This document shows positions 17,192-25,629 of a stretch of DNA of 64,000 nucleotides, piece after piece. Both the position numbers and the translations under genes were made by a program. Within the stretch, counting starts at the first letter, position 1; every line of letters begins with the position of its first letter. This DNA is from an uncultured Ruminococcus sp. (GTDB lineage Bacteria; Bacillota; Clostridia; Oscillospirales; Ruminococcaceae), in contig CAMBLM010000003.1 in NCBI GenBank assembly GCA_945868475.1, positions 62,001 to 126,000 of the forward strand, in the 5' to 3' direction. The notes beneath the pieces are model-generated. The model saw nothing but the letters and a program-made list of their open reading frames with translations. It ran no database searches and had not been told where the DNA came from.

Positions 17192-18562
17192 TTATTCTTC
17201 CTTTCCGCAAAGGGCAATGATCGCATTTGCGTAAATTTCAGCATTCAGAAGCAGGCTTTCTTCCTTGATGAACTCGTCTGCGCCGTGCATATTGTTCTCG
17301 TCACCGGGAAATTCCGCGCCGAAAGCAACGCCGTTCTCCGTTTCGTGGACGTAAGTTCCGCCGCCGATAGCGATAGGTTCGCCCCTTTCGCCCGTGACGT
17401 TTTCATAAACGTTAAGAAGCGTTTTTACGAAGTCGCTTTCCGCCGAAACGTGGTGAGGTTCGCTCTGCATAATGGGTTCAACGCTTACGCAGACAGCCTT
17501 TGCCGCATTTTCAAGCTTTTCGAGTATGCCCTTGCAGCTTTCGCAGACGGGGAAACGGATATCCTGTGTGCAGACGAGCTTTCCGCCCGAGATCTCGGCC
17601 ATGCTTAAAACAGTTGTGACCGCGCCCGATACCTCGTCCGAGCATTTTATGCCGCAGCTTGCGCCGTCCGTTTCTCCGAACGGGAAAAGTGCCGCAAACG
17701 CCTTTGCTTCCTCAACATCACATTCGGCAAGAAGCTTCAGAAGTGCAGTCAGAGCGTTCGTTCCAAGCTCGGGAGTCGAAGCGTGTGCGCTCTTGCCGTG
17801 AGCGGAAATAACGGTAAGTCCGTCCTCTTCGGTTATATCAAATCTGACATTAGCAGCAAGCCTTTCAGCTGTCCTGCGAAGAGTTTCGGCAGGAATTTTC
17901 ACCTGTGCCTTTGCAGCCTCGGGGACAGCATTTACCATTGCGCCGCCGCTTATCGAAACTATCTTTTCACACTTATGCGAAAGCTTTATGCGCATCATAC
18001 CCTTTTCAATGTTTATGAGCGGATAAGAACCGTCGGGCGTGAAAAGCAGCGGTGGGAAGCTTTCCCTTTTTTGGTAATACTCCATATCGGCAGAGCCGTT
18101 TTCCTCGTTGCTTCCGAGAATAAGGCGAACGTTTTTGTCAATTGTAAAGCCGAGTTCCTTTACACATCGCATGGCATAAAGTGCTGCTATCGCAGGTCCT
18201 TTATCATCAATCGCACCCCGTCCGAAGAGCTTGCCGTCCTCGGCTGTAAGCTCGAACGGCGGCTTTGTCCAGCCGTTGCCCTCGGGAACGACATCAAGGT
18301 GGCAAAGTATGCCGAGGTGCTTTTCGCCGTTATTGAGCAGGTCTGCGGAAATTGCGTAGTTATCGCAGTTGTGCGTGAAAAATCCGTACTTTCGGCATAT
18401 CTCCTCGGCTTTGCGCAGTGCCCTGACGTTGTTTTCTCCGAAAGGACAGCCATCGGACGGCTCGGACATAACGGAAGGTATCCTTATAAGCTCCGCAAGG
18501 TCACTGACCATTTCGTCACGCTTCGATGTGATGTAGTTTCTTATCATTTCTTTTCTGTTCAT
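17192..18562 (-). CDS. M20-family dipeptidase (PepV/Sapep type)
   Basis: 456 residues. Motifs of the Sapep/PepV group: LCHLDVVPEGNGW (metal His and Asp), LFGRGAIDDKGPAIAALYA, GSNEENGSADMEYY (catalytic and metal Glu), a lid domain, and the C-terminal GGGTYVHET/HGADEF. It hydrolyses dipeptides with two metal ions in the cytoplasm. I choose the ATG at 18562 (MNRKEM) because AAAGGA is about 7 bases upstream; the ATG at 18568 is too close to it. Upstream of the PHP gene in one transcript. Confidence 0.9.
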   Translation of the reverse strand: MNRKEMIRNYITSKRDEMVSDLAELIRIPSVMSEPSDGCPFGENNVRALRKAEEICRKYGFFTHNCDNYAISADLLNNGEKHLGILCHLDVVPEGNGWTKPPFELTAEDGKLFGRGAIDDKGPAIAALYAMRCVKELGFTIDKNVRLILGSNEENGSADMEYYQKRESFPPLLFTPDGSYPLINIEKGMMRIKLSHKCEKIVSISGGAMVNAVPEAAKAQVKIPAETLRRTAERLAANVRFDITEEDGLTVISAHGKSAHASTPELGTNALTALLKLLAECDVEEAKAFAALFPFGETDGASCGIKCSDEVSGAVTTVLSMAEISGGKLVCTQDIRFPVCESCKGILEKLENAAKAVCVSVEPIMQSEPHHVSAESDFVKTLLNVYENVTGERGEPIAIGGGTYVHETENGVAFGAEFPGDENNMHGADEFIKEESLLLNAEIYANAIIALCGKEE

Positions 18563-18587
18563 AAGCATTTCCTTTTAGTATAATAAT

Positions 18588-18619
18588 TTAAAAGGCTGCC
18601 CGAAAAATAACGGGCAGCC
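18588..18619 (-). terminator. Terminator of the bactofilin-group operon
   Basis: GGCTGCCCG / CGGGCAGCC perfect 9-bp stem (18594-18602 with 18611-18619), with TTTTAAATT on the minus strand; T-rich on the plus side too, so possibly bidirectional. Confidence 0.8.
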
Positions 18620-18625
18620 GTGTTT

Positions 18626-19843
18626 TTATTTCTTTCTCTGAGCTGTTCCCTGTCTGCGCGCGCCGCTTTTGGCAGGTGCAGCGGCTTTCTTCTTTGAAAA
18701 GCTCGTTGTGTAATAAGCTTCAATGTTTGCATTGGTCGCAAGCTGGATCGCAACGATAGCGCAGATCGCGATAACGATTATGAAGCATATAAGCGTTTCA
18801 AAATAGTTATCCGGCTTTCTCTCGGTGTTGAGCGCATAATTTACGCAGTTATAGACTGTATAAACAGTTTCAGCCGAGAAGAGAATGCAGGCAGTGAGTC
18901 TGAAAAAGTTTGCTTTGAGCAGCATGAGGAGTGCAAAAATAACGCCGCCCATCGAGGCATAAGTAATTATATTAAGGTTGTCGGGGTTGAGCTTCGTGTA
19001 CATTACGAGCGAAGCAGCAATGCCGCCGATCGACATAAGCACAAGCGAAAGCAGACCCTTTTTTGCTTTTTTTACCTTTTGCTCATGCATAAGGTTCTTG
19101 TAAAGCTCGGCACTGTTTTTCTTGTTTATGCCCTTTGGACGGGAATCGATCTCTTTCTGCAAACGCTCTTTTATGAGCTGCTTTTCATCACGGTCAAGAG
19201 CTTCCTGCGAATCGAAAGTCGCTTTCTTTTTGAGCGGAGCGGAGGCGAAAATTTCATCCGACATTTCCTCGACCTTGGGGCGGTTTCCTATCTCCCTTGC
19301 AAGATCGTCAAGCTCCTGCTGTTTGCGCTTGTCATCGCGTTCCTGCTGCTTATAGTTATACCCCATATCGCTTACCATATCCGCGGTGACTTCAACATCT
19401 TCGAGATTGCGGTAAGCTTCTGCTTCGGCGAGCTTCTTCGCCTTTGCGGCTTCGATCCTGTCCTGCTCTTCGTTTTCACGGATAAGCTCTTCAACGGTCT
19501 TTCCTCTGCGGTAGCCGTCATCCTCGTATTCATAGCTGTCTTCTTCAACGGGCGCGGAATGATACGGCGAAGTTGAAAAATCGGGTTCATCGCTTACATC
19601 TGTTTCGGTGACATTATCGAAAATTTCTTCGTCGTTTTCGTCAGCTTCCGTTTGTTCGGTCGGCTGTTCCTGAACGGGCGCAGCTTTTTCAGCCTGCTGT
19701 TCAGCCTTTTTCGCATCGGCAAGGGCATTGAGATTTCCGCCCATTTTTTGCAGATCGCGTTCAAAACGGGGAACATAGCCGCTGCTGCTTGTGCTTGTAT
19801 CTGTATCTATCGGGTCAAAGATATCGTTGCCGTTGTTTTCCAT
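18626..19843 (-). CDS. Uncharacterised membrane protein with long charged N-terminal region
   Basis: 405 residues, not recognised. Residues 1-245 are hydrophilic, rich in Glu, Lys, Gln and Ala with coiled-coil-like stretches (ADAKKAEQQAEKA; KQQERDDKRKQQELDDLAREIGNRPK). Then come about four membrane segments (GLLSLVLMSIGGIAASLVMYT, IITYASMGGVIFALLML, FFRLTACILFSAETVYTVY, LICFIIVIAICAIVAIQL) and a basic tail (KKKAAAPAKSGARRQGTAQRKK). It starts 15 bases after the bactofilin gene, so it may be a membrane partner or anchor for that polymer; this is inference from gene order. Confidence 0.7.
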   Translation of the reverse strand: MENNGNDIFDPIDTDTSTSSSGYVPRFERDLQKMGGNLNALADAKKAEQQAEKAAPVQEQPTEQTEADENDEEIFDNVTETDVSDEPDFSTSPYHSAPVEEDSYEYEDDGYRRGKTVEELIRENEEQDRIEAAKAKKLAEAEAYRNLEDVEVTADMVSDMGYNYKQQERDDKRKQQELDDLAREIGNRPKVEEMSDEIFASAPLKKKATFDSQEALDRDEKQLIKERLQKEIDSRPKGINKKNSAELYKNLMHEQKVKKAKKGLLSLVLMSIGGIAASLVMYTKLNPDNLNIITYASMGGVIFALLMLLKANFFRLTACILFSAETVYTVYNCVNYALNTERKPDNYFETLICFIIVIAICAIVAIQLATNANIEAYYTTSFSKKKAAAPAKSGARRQGTAQRKK

Positions 19844-19858
19844 TAGATCAACTCCGTT

Positions 19859-20887
19859 TTATTCTGATAAAGCGATTGCTTCGGGGAAGATGCTTGATGA
19901 GCTTTCCTGGAGGAATGTTGTGTTGACATAGCCCTGAATGGTAGCACCGTCAAGGACGGTTATGGTCGAAGCGGTGATGTTGCCGAGGATAACAGCGTCC
20001 GTCTTGAACTCTGCCTTTCCGCCGACATCAACATTGCCCTTGATCTTTCCGTTGAGGTCAAGGTACTGTGCGGAGATATCGCCGAGGATAAGGCTGTCCC
20101 TGTCCATCTGTACCTGACCCTTTGAAACGATGTTTCCCTGCATCGAAGCACCCGACATTACGGAGTTGTTACATTCGATATCGCCGACAACTTTACCCGT
20201 AACGTTGATGTTCTTGGTGATAGTTACATCACCCTTAACGCTTCCGTCTATATTTATATTCGCGAACGAACGGATGTTTCCGTCAATGATCGTATTTCGT
20301 GAAATGATAGTCGTTTCTTCCGTTTCATAATAAGGCGAATCGGGTTCGTTTCCTCTGAATGAGGAAGAACGCGGAGGTCTTGGGGGCGTCGGGGGAACTG
20401 AACCGCCTCCGAACGACTGATTTGAACCTCCGAACGACTGATTATTGCTGCCGAATGACTGACCCGAGCCGTAAGAACCGCTGTATGCGCTGTTCTGCGC
20501 AGATTCCTGACGTGAAGCAGCACCGCTCTGACGTGCGAACTGTGAATACTGTGCGAACGGACTTACGCTTTCGGCTTTCGGAGCTTCGGGCGCAGGCTTG
20601 GGTTCTTCAACAGGCTTTGCTGCTGCGGCAGGAGCGATATCAAGGTCGCTGTAGTCTGCCGATGCCGATTCATTCTGCACGGATCCTGCCGATTCGGGAG
20701 CAGGAGAAGCGGTTTCGGCAGGCTTTTCCGCAGGTGCGGCATCTTCAATGCTTTTCTTGGGTGCAGGTTCGAGATAGCTGTCAAGCTCGGTCTTCTTTTT
20801 CTCTTCCGGTGACGGCTTGTTTCCGATTATTCCGTCCTTGTGAAGGACTTCCCTCAATGCTTGGTTAAAATTATCTTTAAGGCTCAT
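19859..20887 (-). CDS. Bactofilin family polymer-forming protein
   Basis: 342 residues. The C-terminal half (TTIISRNTIIDGNI through TILDGATIQGYV-type repeats) is a bactofilin right-handed beta-helix with regular Val/Ile-Gly periodicity (GSVKGDV, GKVVGDIECN, GKIKGNVDVGGKAEFKTDAVILGNITA). Bactofilins form nucleotide-free filaments that locate cell-wall enzymes. The N-terminal 170 residues are unusually long, Pro/Ala/Glu-rich and disordered, with a tandem QSFGGSN repeat. Starts with MSLKDNFNQ after AAAGGA. It lies between a polysaccharide deacetylase and a membrane protein gene. Confidence 0.88.
   Translation of the reverse strand: MSLKDNFNQALREVLHKDGIIGNKPSPEEKKKTELDSYLEPAPKKSIEDAAPAEKPAETASPAPESAGSVQNESASADYSDLDIAPAAAAKPVEEPKPAPEAPKAESVSPFAQYSQFARQSGAASRQESAQNSAYSGSYGSGQSFGSNNQSFGGSNQSFGGGSVPPTPPRPPRSSSFRGNEPDSPYYETEETTIISRNTIIDGNIRSFANINIDGSVKGDVTITKNINVTGKVVGDIECNNSVMSGASMQGNIVSKGQVQMDRDSLILGDISAQYLDLNGKIKGNVDVGGKAEFKTDAVILGNITASTITVLDGATIQGYVNTTFLQESSSSIFPEAIALSE
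20406..20468. repeat. Three tandem 21-bp units inside the bactofilin gene
   Basis: Units CCTCCGAACGACTGATTTGAA, CCTCCGAACGACTGATTATTG and CTGCCGAATGACTGACCCGAG encode the in-frame QSFGGSN-type repeat in the disordered region. Copy number could vary by slippage. Confidence 0.75.
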
Positions 20888-20957
20888 TTTACGACCATTC
20901 CTTTCTTAACTTCCGAAAAAGCAGTGCTGTATGTCTGCCGAATATATAAAAGAGCAA

Positions 20958-22013
20958 TTAATCTACATAGGAAAAAGTAACGGGTTTAACTGTGTTGTCG
21001 AGCTGACCGAAGGTGTAGCCGTCGTTTCGGAGCGCGATGATGATATCCTCGACGGTCTTTACGGTGAGCTGCTTGTCTGCGCTGTCGTGGAGAAGCACAA
21101 CAGCTCTGTGCGAAGAATTGTTTTCAATGCCGTTCAGAACATTGTTGTAAATGCTCGTCCAGGTCGCGTGAGTTGAAGCGTCCTCGCCGCTCACGTTCCA
21201 GTCATAGTATGTGAAGCCGCGGCGTGTTACCTCGGCAATGAGCTGCGGATAGATAAGGCGGTCGTAGTTATTGATGCTGCCGCCTGCGAAGCGCATTATC
21301 TGCGGACGGACGCCCGTAGCTTCGCTTACGCACTGATATGTATTGTTCATATCCTCGAGGAAGCTTTCAACGCTCGAGTAAATGTTCTCATAATCGTGTG
21401 AAATTGAGTGTATGCCGATAGTGTGGCCTGCATCGGCAACGGCTTTCATTATCTCTTTTGAGCGTTCGCTTTCGCCGCCCGACATAAAGAATGCCGCTTT
21501 TATATCGTATTTGTCAAGTATCGAAAGGATATCGAGAGTGTTTTCGGACGGACCGTCATCAAAGGTGAGGTAAACGGTCTTTTCATCATCGGTGAACTCA
21601 GCCGCAGGCTCGGCGTAAAGGTCGGGGTAAAGCTCCGTGTATTCATTAGCCGTGCTGTCACCGGCATTGCTGCCGACATTGTCGGAGTTCAGCGCAAATT
21701 TATCGGGATTTTCGGAAATATACTTCTCGGCAAAGCTGTCAAACTTTTCACCTTCATTTTTCGAGAGAAAATCAAGCACATCATCGGCAGTGTAGCCGTC
21801 CGCAGCCATGTGAAGATAGTATTCATCGAGCGAAAGATGTTCGGGCTGCTCGGCTTCATCGATCGAAGCAGCTTTGACAAGCTCGTCATTTTCCTTTTTC
21901 ACGATCGAATATTTAACGCCGAAAAGCACGGCGCAGCCGATTATAGCCGCAAGCACAAGGATAATAACGGTATATATCAGGTGTTTAAAAAATTTTACAC
22001 TTCCGAAGTACAT
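20958..22013 (-). CDS. Membrane-anchored polysaccharide deacetylase (NodB/CE4)
   Basis: 351 residues. One N-terminal membrane anchor (LIYTVIILVLAAIIGCAVLFG), an acidic spacer of about 110 residues, then the CE4 fold: motif 1 TFDDGP (metal Asp), motif 2 HSISH (H-x3-H metal pair), motif 3 RFAGGS, motif 4 around YDWNVSGED and motif 5 VVLLHD. It probably removes acetyl groups from peptidoglycan or another wall glycan on the outer face. Motif 3 is usually RxPGG; the Ala for Pro is a mild deviation. Own promoter at 22099-22127; followed by the bactofilin gene. Confidence 0.88.
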   Translation of the reverse strand: MYFGSVKFFKHLIYTVIILVLAAIIGCAVLFGVKYSIVKKENDELVKAASIDEAEQPEHLSLDEYYLHMAADGYTADDVLDFLSKNEGEKFDSFAEKYISENPDKFALNSDNVGSNAGDSTANEYTELYPDLYAEPAAEFTDDEKTVYLTFDDGPSENTLDILSILDKYDIKAAFFMSGGESERSKEIMKAVADAGHTIGIHSISHDYENIYSSVESFLEDMNNTYQCVSEATGVRPQIMRFAGGSINNYDRLIYPQLIAEVTRRGFTYYDWNVSGEDASTHATWTSIYNNVLNGIENNSSHRAVVLLHDSADKQLTVKTVEDIIIALRNDGYTFGQLDNTVKPVTFSYVD

Positions 22014-22098
22014 TTTCTGGCTTTGCTCCCTTTAAAACAGTTGTGTATAAAAAATTGCCAATCAAACAAGGCGGTTTTACACATTAATACTCTTTATA

Positions 22099-22127
22099 AT
22101 AATACACTATTTTAAGTTCAATGTCAA
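22099..22127 (-). promoter_or_regulatory. Promoter of the deacetylase-bactofilin operon
   Basis: Minus strand TTGACA (22127-22122), 17-bp spacer, TATTAT (22104-22099). Confidence 0.65.
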
Positions 22128-22205
22128 CACCGTAAATTTACAAATTAAATATATAAAAATAAGTGTTTATGCCGATTTTGTATAAAGTTGGGGGGGAGAA
22201 AACAA

Positions 22206-22275
22206 AAAGCGCAGTTCACGAACAAGGCTTACGGAACTCAAATTCGGTTTGCCTTTTTGATGTGAACTGCGCTTT
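22206..22275 (-). terminator. Terminator after the TPR membrane-protein gene
   Basis: GCGCAGTTCAC / GTGAACTGCGC stem with TTTTTGTTTT on the minus strand; long loop. Same design as the hairpin at 15935. Confidence 0.7.
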
Positions 22276-22282
22276 ATTACTT

Positions 22283-23215
22283 TTACTCAAAATCGGAGGG
22301 ACTCAGCATTGCTTCGCCAAAAAGCGGAGCGGTGGGGTCTGCCTTCGGTTCGGGGTTATCCTTTATCGTTCTGCCCCTTTCGACAAGGTAATCGGTGAAC
22401 TCTGTGGAAATTTTATAGTTCATCGCTTCGGTTATATCGTCGAATGCCTTGTCGGGTTCGCCGAGCCTGTAATGAACCTCGGCGCATATTGCCGCGCTGA
22501 GAGCTCTGTGCATCGGCATTTTCGATTTTATATGCGTTTTTGCGAGCATTTCCGCTGTGCGTAGCGATTCTGCGGCGGCTTCTTTGCTGCCGAACATCAT
22601 TTCACCGAGTGCCCTTACAGACATTGCAAAAAAGTCTGCGGTGAGGTTCTCGGTATACTGTTTTGCGTGGATATATGTATTTTCCATGCTTTCGTAGTCT
22701 TTTATGCCGCAGTAGTAGAGTATTGAGGAGGAGAAATAATAGGCTGCGTCAGAGTAGTTTCCCGTTGAATTTGCAATATCGGTAACGCTTATCGCGTCCA
22801 CTCGGTCGAGCTGCTCCTTTGCACGGCGGAAATTGCCCGTGACAAGAGCCGTCAGCGCAAGCTCGGAGCATACCTTTGTTCGGATATTTCCTCTGCACGA
22901 AAGGTTGAGTATCTCGATATATTCCCGTCCGATGCCGTTTTTTGCGGCGGCTTTATCGAGCTGCAAACGCATTTTCACTTCGGGACGCTTTGTGATTATC
23001 GCACTCAGGAAATGCGCTCCGACGGCGAGAACCGCCGCCCCTGCGATAAGGATCGGGACGAAGATGCGCATATTCAGTTTGTTCGTCCCCGAAACCGAGA
23101 AAAATCCAAGCAGGATATTTATGCTGAATCCGATGCAGCAGCCGATGATAAGGAATATACCGAACCATACGCTGACGGATTTTGCGAACATTTGAAGCTT
23201 TGCCTTTAAGTTCAT
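22283..23215 (-). CDS. Uncharacterised protein: two N-terminal membrane segments plus TPR-like helices
   Basis: 310 residues. Two membrane segments (WFGIFLIIGCCIGFSINILLG; IFVPILIAGAAVLAVGAHFL) followed by a cytoplasmic helical repeat region with TPR-like pairs (ALTALVTGNFRRAKEQLDRV; AAYYFSSSILYYCGIKDYESM; AEVHYRLGEPDKAFDDITEAM). The function is unknown. The same layout, two membrane helices then TPR, occurs in the gene at 42148, suggesting a family. It is followed by its own terminator and precedes the deacetylase operon. Confidence 0.7.
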   Translation of the reverse strand: MNLKAKLQMFAKSVSVWFGIFLIIGCCIGFSINILLGFFSVSGTNKLNMRIFVPILIAGAAVLAVGAHFLSAIITKRPEVKMRLQLDKAAAKNGIGREYIEILNLSCRGNIRTKVCSELALTALVTGNFRRAKEQLDRVDAISVTDIANSTGNYSDAAYYFSSSILYYCGIKDYESMENTYIHAKQYTENLTADFFAMSVRALGEMMFGSKEAAAESLRTAEMLAKTHIKSKMPMHRALSAAICAEVHYRLGEPDKAFDDITEAMNYKISTEFTDYLVERGRTIKDNPEPKADPTAPLFGEAMLSPSDFE

Positions 23216-23243
23216 TTCCCCTGTCCTTTCAGTGATGCTGTGA

Positions 23244-24089
23244 TTATGCTTTGAGTGCCGTTCTCATATCGCAGATAAGCGCTTCGATGTCGCTGTCGCT
23301 GTACTTTGCGCCGCTCCATATCTCATGAGCGACAACAGCCTGCCAAACGAGCATAGCCATACCGCCGATAGCCTTTATGCCGTGAGCTTCTGCGATCTGC
23401 ATGAGCCTGGTCTTATCGGGGTTGTAGATAGCATCGAAAACGCAGTCGCAGTTTGCAATGACTTCTTCCGAAACGGGGCAGTTCCCGATCTTCGGGAACA
23501 TTCCGACGGGAGTTGCGTTTACGAGCAGGTCAAAGTGACCCTCGATCTGATCTGCGTAGATATACTTGAAGCGTGAGATAACGTCCTCACCGCAGTTCTG
23601 CTTTTTAAGCTCGGAAATAACAGCCTCAGCAGTGTCCTCGAAGCCTTTGAGAACAACGACCGTGAGGTCCGCACCGTGGAGAAGAGCCTCAATAGCCATC
23701 ATTCTGCCAACGCCGCCGCAGCCTATCTGGAGAACTCTTCCGCCAAGCTTTGCGCCGCCTGCTTCAAGCGCACGGAGAAAACCGTAGCAGTCCGTGTTGT
23801 AGCCGATGTTCTTTCCGTCACGGTTTACAACGCAGTTCACCGAGTCGTAACGCTTTGCCGATGCGTCAAGCTCGTCGATATACTTTATTATATCGACCTT
23901 GAACGGGATAGTGATATTATATCCGCCGAGAGAGTTGAGATATGAAGCCTTTTCTGCGAGCGTTTCGGGTGCATATTCGCATATCTCGTATTCAACACCG
24001 CTCTTGCCCTCCAGCTCAAAGAGCTTTTTATGTATCGGAGGGGACATTGTGTGTTTGAGAGGATAACCTAAAATTGCGTATTTTTCCAT
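23244..24089 (-). CDS. aroE: Shikimate dehydrogenase
   Basis: 281 residues. YAILGYPLKHTMSPPIHKKLF (shikimate-binding Ser/Pro), GGYNITIPFKVDI with the catalytic Lys, NTDCYGF with the catalytic Asp, dinucleotide-binding QIGCGGVGRMM, LLVNATPVGMFP and the C-terminal GMAMLVWQA. It reduces 3-dehydroshikimate with NADPH. The start is the ATG at 24089, 10 bases after AAAGGG; an in-frame TTG at 24098 is too close to that site. The loop after the nucleotide motif (VVLKGFED) lacks the usual NRT basic motif, so cofactor preference or exact AroE subtype is less certain. Confidence 0.88.
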   Translation of the reverse strand: MEKYAILGYPLKHTMSPPIHKKLFELEGKSGVEYEICEYAPETLAEKASYLNSLGGYNITIPFKVDIIKYIDELDASAKRYDSVNCVVNRDGKNIGYNTDCYGFLRALEAGGAKLGGRVLQIGCGGVGRMMAIEALLHGADLTVVVLKGFEDTAEAVISELKKQNCGEDVISRFKYIYADQIEGHFDLLVNATPVGMFPKIGNCPVSEEVIANCDCVFDAIYNPDKTRLMQIAEAHGIKAIGGMAMLVWQAVVAHEIWSGAKYSDSDIEALICDMRTALKA

Positions 24090-24125
24090 TTTTATCAATC
24101 CCTTTCAATTAAATTAGGAGTTCGT

Positions 24126-24304
24126 AATTAATTGTATTCCTATCAATATTCCAAATCATACTATAATTCCGTAGGGGCGGATTCTATATCCGCCCGTTTA
24201 ACGTGAAATACCGGTAAATAGTTCAAACCGTGTTTATACGGGACGGGAAACCCGTCCCCTACGGTGCGGCAACAGATTTGCGAAGCAAAAATAATTACGC
24301 ATTG
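24126..24304. repeat. Intergenic direct repeat, copy 1
   Basis: Begins TAATTAATTGTATTCCTATCA, contains GTAGGGGCGG...CCGCCCGTTTAACG and GGGACGGGAAACCCGTCCCC, and ends TTTGCGAAGCAAAAATAATTACGCATT. The same series of words recurs at 25430-25610 on the other side of the lipoprotein gene, in the same orientation. Confidence 0.8.
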
Positions 24305-24311
24305 TTTGAAT

Positions 24312-25400
24312 TCAGTACATTATGAGATCAAGCAGGTTTCCCTCAACGGAAACCTCGTAATTTCCCTCGTTTATCTTGGGGGTGATGTCCGTGACTTCGC
24401 CGTCCTTGACGGATAGGGTTCGGAAGTATCGGTAAGCAAGAAATTCCTTGCCGTCCCCGATTATTTTGTAGTTTATGTTGACGATCCCGTTGTCGCGAAC
24501 GATGATGTCCGTTATAACGCCGTTCTCGGCTTTGATCTCATCGAAATACGGCTGAAGATAAGCGTATTTTGCAAAGCTCCCGTTGAAGCCGTCAATGAAA
24601 TTCTCATACGCTATCGAACGCGCGGAGTATTCGTGAAAGCTGCCGTCCCGATAGTAAAACCAGTAAGGCTTTAAGGTGCTGCCCGTGCCGTCTGTACAGA
24701 AGTCGTAAGTTCGTTTTAAACCGATAAGATCCGCACCGTCAGTCTGCGTGAGCGAGCAGACATTAAAGGTGTCGAGTTCAACGGGCGAGCCGCTTTCAAT
24801 GCGGTAGCAGTATGTAACGCTGCCTGTGCCGAAACGGCGTTCGACAAGGATAAGAGTATCGCCGCCGACTTCTGCGGTGCGAAATCCGCCCCATTCTTCA
24901 TTCGCAGGGTAAATTTGCATCGCTTTGTCTGCCGATGCATACCATAAACTGCCGAAAATGTCATTGAAAGTGTCATCTGCTCTGCATACGGCAAAAAGTT
25001 CATCTGAACCGTCACCGTCAAAATCGCCTATAAATGAGGGATATATCAATTCAGCGTCAAGTCCTGCGGCTTCAAGTATCTTTTTTTCAAGCGCAAGCTG
25101 TTCTGCCGGTTTGGGTTCGGTTTCGGATGTCGTTTCAGACGCGGTTTCGGAATTTTCGGCAGAAATATCCGTTTCCGATGCAGTTTCCGTCAAAACCGAA
25201 GTTTCATCGGGAGTTTCGTCTGAGATAACCGTTTGAACCGTAGTTTCGGCAGGCGTTTCGTCCGATGTCACCGTCTGCAATGACGTGCTTTCAGATAAAA
25301 CGGAGGTTTCGGAAACGTTCTGCCCCGAATTTTCCACCGAACAGCCGCACATCAGAGCCGAAAGGAGAAGAACTGCGATAAAATGCTTATTTTTCAACAT
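24312..25400 (-). CDS. Lipoprotein with Ser/Thr/Glu-rich linker, function unknown
   Basis: 362 residues. Signal peptide with lipobox ending at Cys20 (LLSALMCGC). Residues 25-98 are a low-complexity Ser/Thr/Glu linker with repeats such as TVxSDETPxET. The C-terminal domain begins LALEKKILEAAGL and includes DFDGDGSDELF, a calcium-type DxDGDG loop common in FG-GAP-like and dockerin-like proteins. Likely anchored on the outer membrane face. GGGGGAG precedes the ATG. The gene is bracketed by direct repeats of about 180 bp, suggesting a mobile or recently inserted cassette. Confidence 0.7.
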   Translation of the reverse strand: MLKNKHFIAVLLLSALMCGCSVENSGQNVSETSVLSESTSLQTVTSDETPAETTVQTVISDETPDETSVLTETASETDISAENSETASETTSETEPKPAEQLALEKKILEAAGLDAELIYPSFIGDFDGDGSDELFAVCRADDTFNDIFGSLWYASADKAMQIYPANEEWGGFRTAEVGGDTLILVERRFGTGSVTYCYRIESGSPVELDTFNVCSLTQTDGADLIGLKRTYDFCTDGTGSTLKPYWFYYRDGSFHEYSARSIAYENFIDGFNGSFAKYAYLQPYFDEIKAENGVITDIIVRDNGIVNINYKIIGDGKEFLAYRYFRTLSVKDGEVTDITPKINEGNYEVSVEGNLLDLIMY

Positions 25401-25429
25401 TTTGCAAATCTCCCCCTTCGTTTAATTCG

Positions 25430-25610
25430 GAATTAATTGTATTCCTATCAATGTTATGAATTGCGTTAAATTTCTGTAGGGGCGGGGTTACCCCGCCCGT
25501 TTAACGGGCAATGTCGGTAAAATCGTTCAAACCGTTTTTCACGGGACGGGAAACCCGTCCCCTACGGTTTTACAACAAATTTGCGGAGCGAAAAATAATT
25601 CCGCATTCCG
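25430..25610. repeat. Intergenic direct repeat, copy 2
   Basis: GAATTAATTGTATTCCTATCA ... GTAGGGGCGGGGTTACCCCGCCCG ... GGGACGGGAAACCCGTCCCC ... TTTGCGGAGCGAAAAATAATTCCGCATT; same order and orientation as the repeat at 24126-24304. Confidence 0.8.
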
Positions 25611-25629
25611 AATTCCTAATTCCGAATTA
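25594..25629. repeat. AATTCCGAATT array supplying the fabD stop codon
   Basis: AATAATTCCGCATTCCGAATTCCTAATTCCGAATTA; its last TTA (25627-25629) is the stop codon of minus-strand fabD. Nearly identical to the array at 9945. Confidence 0.7.
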
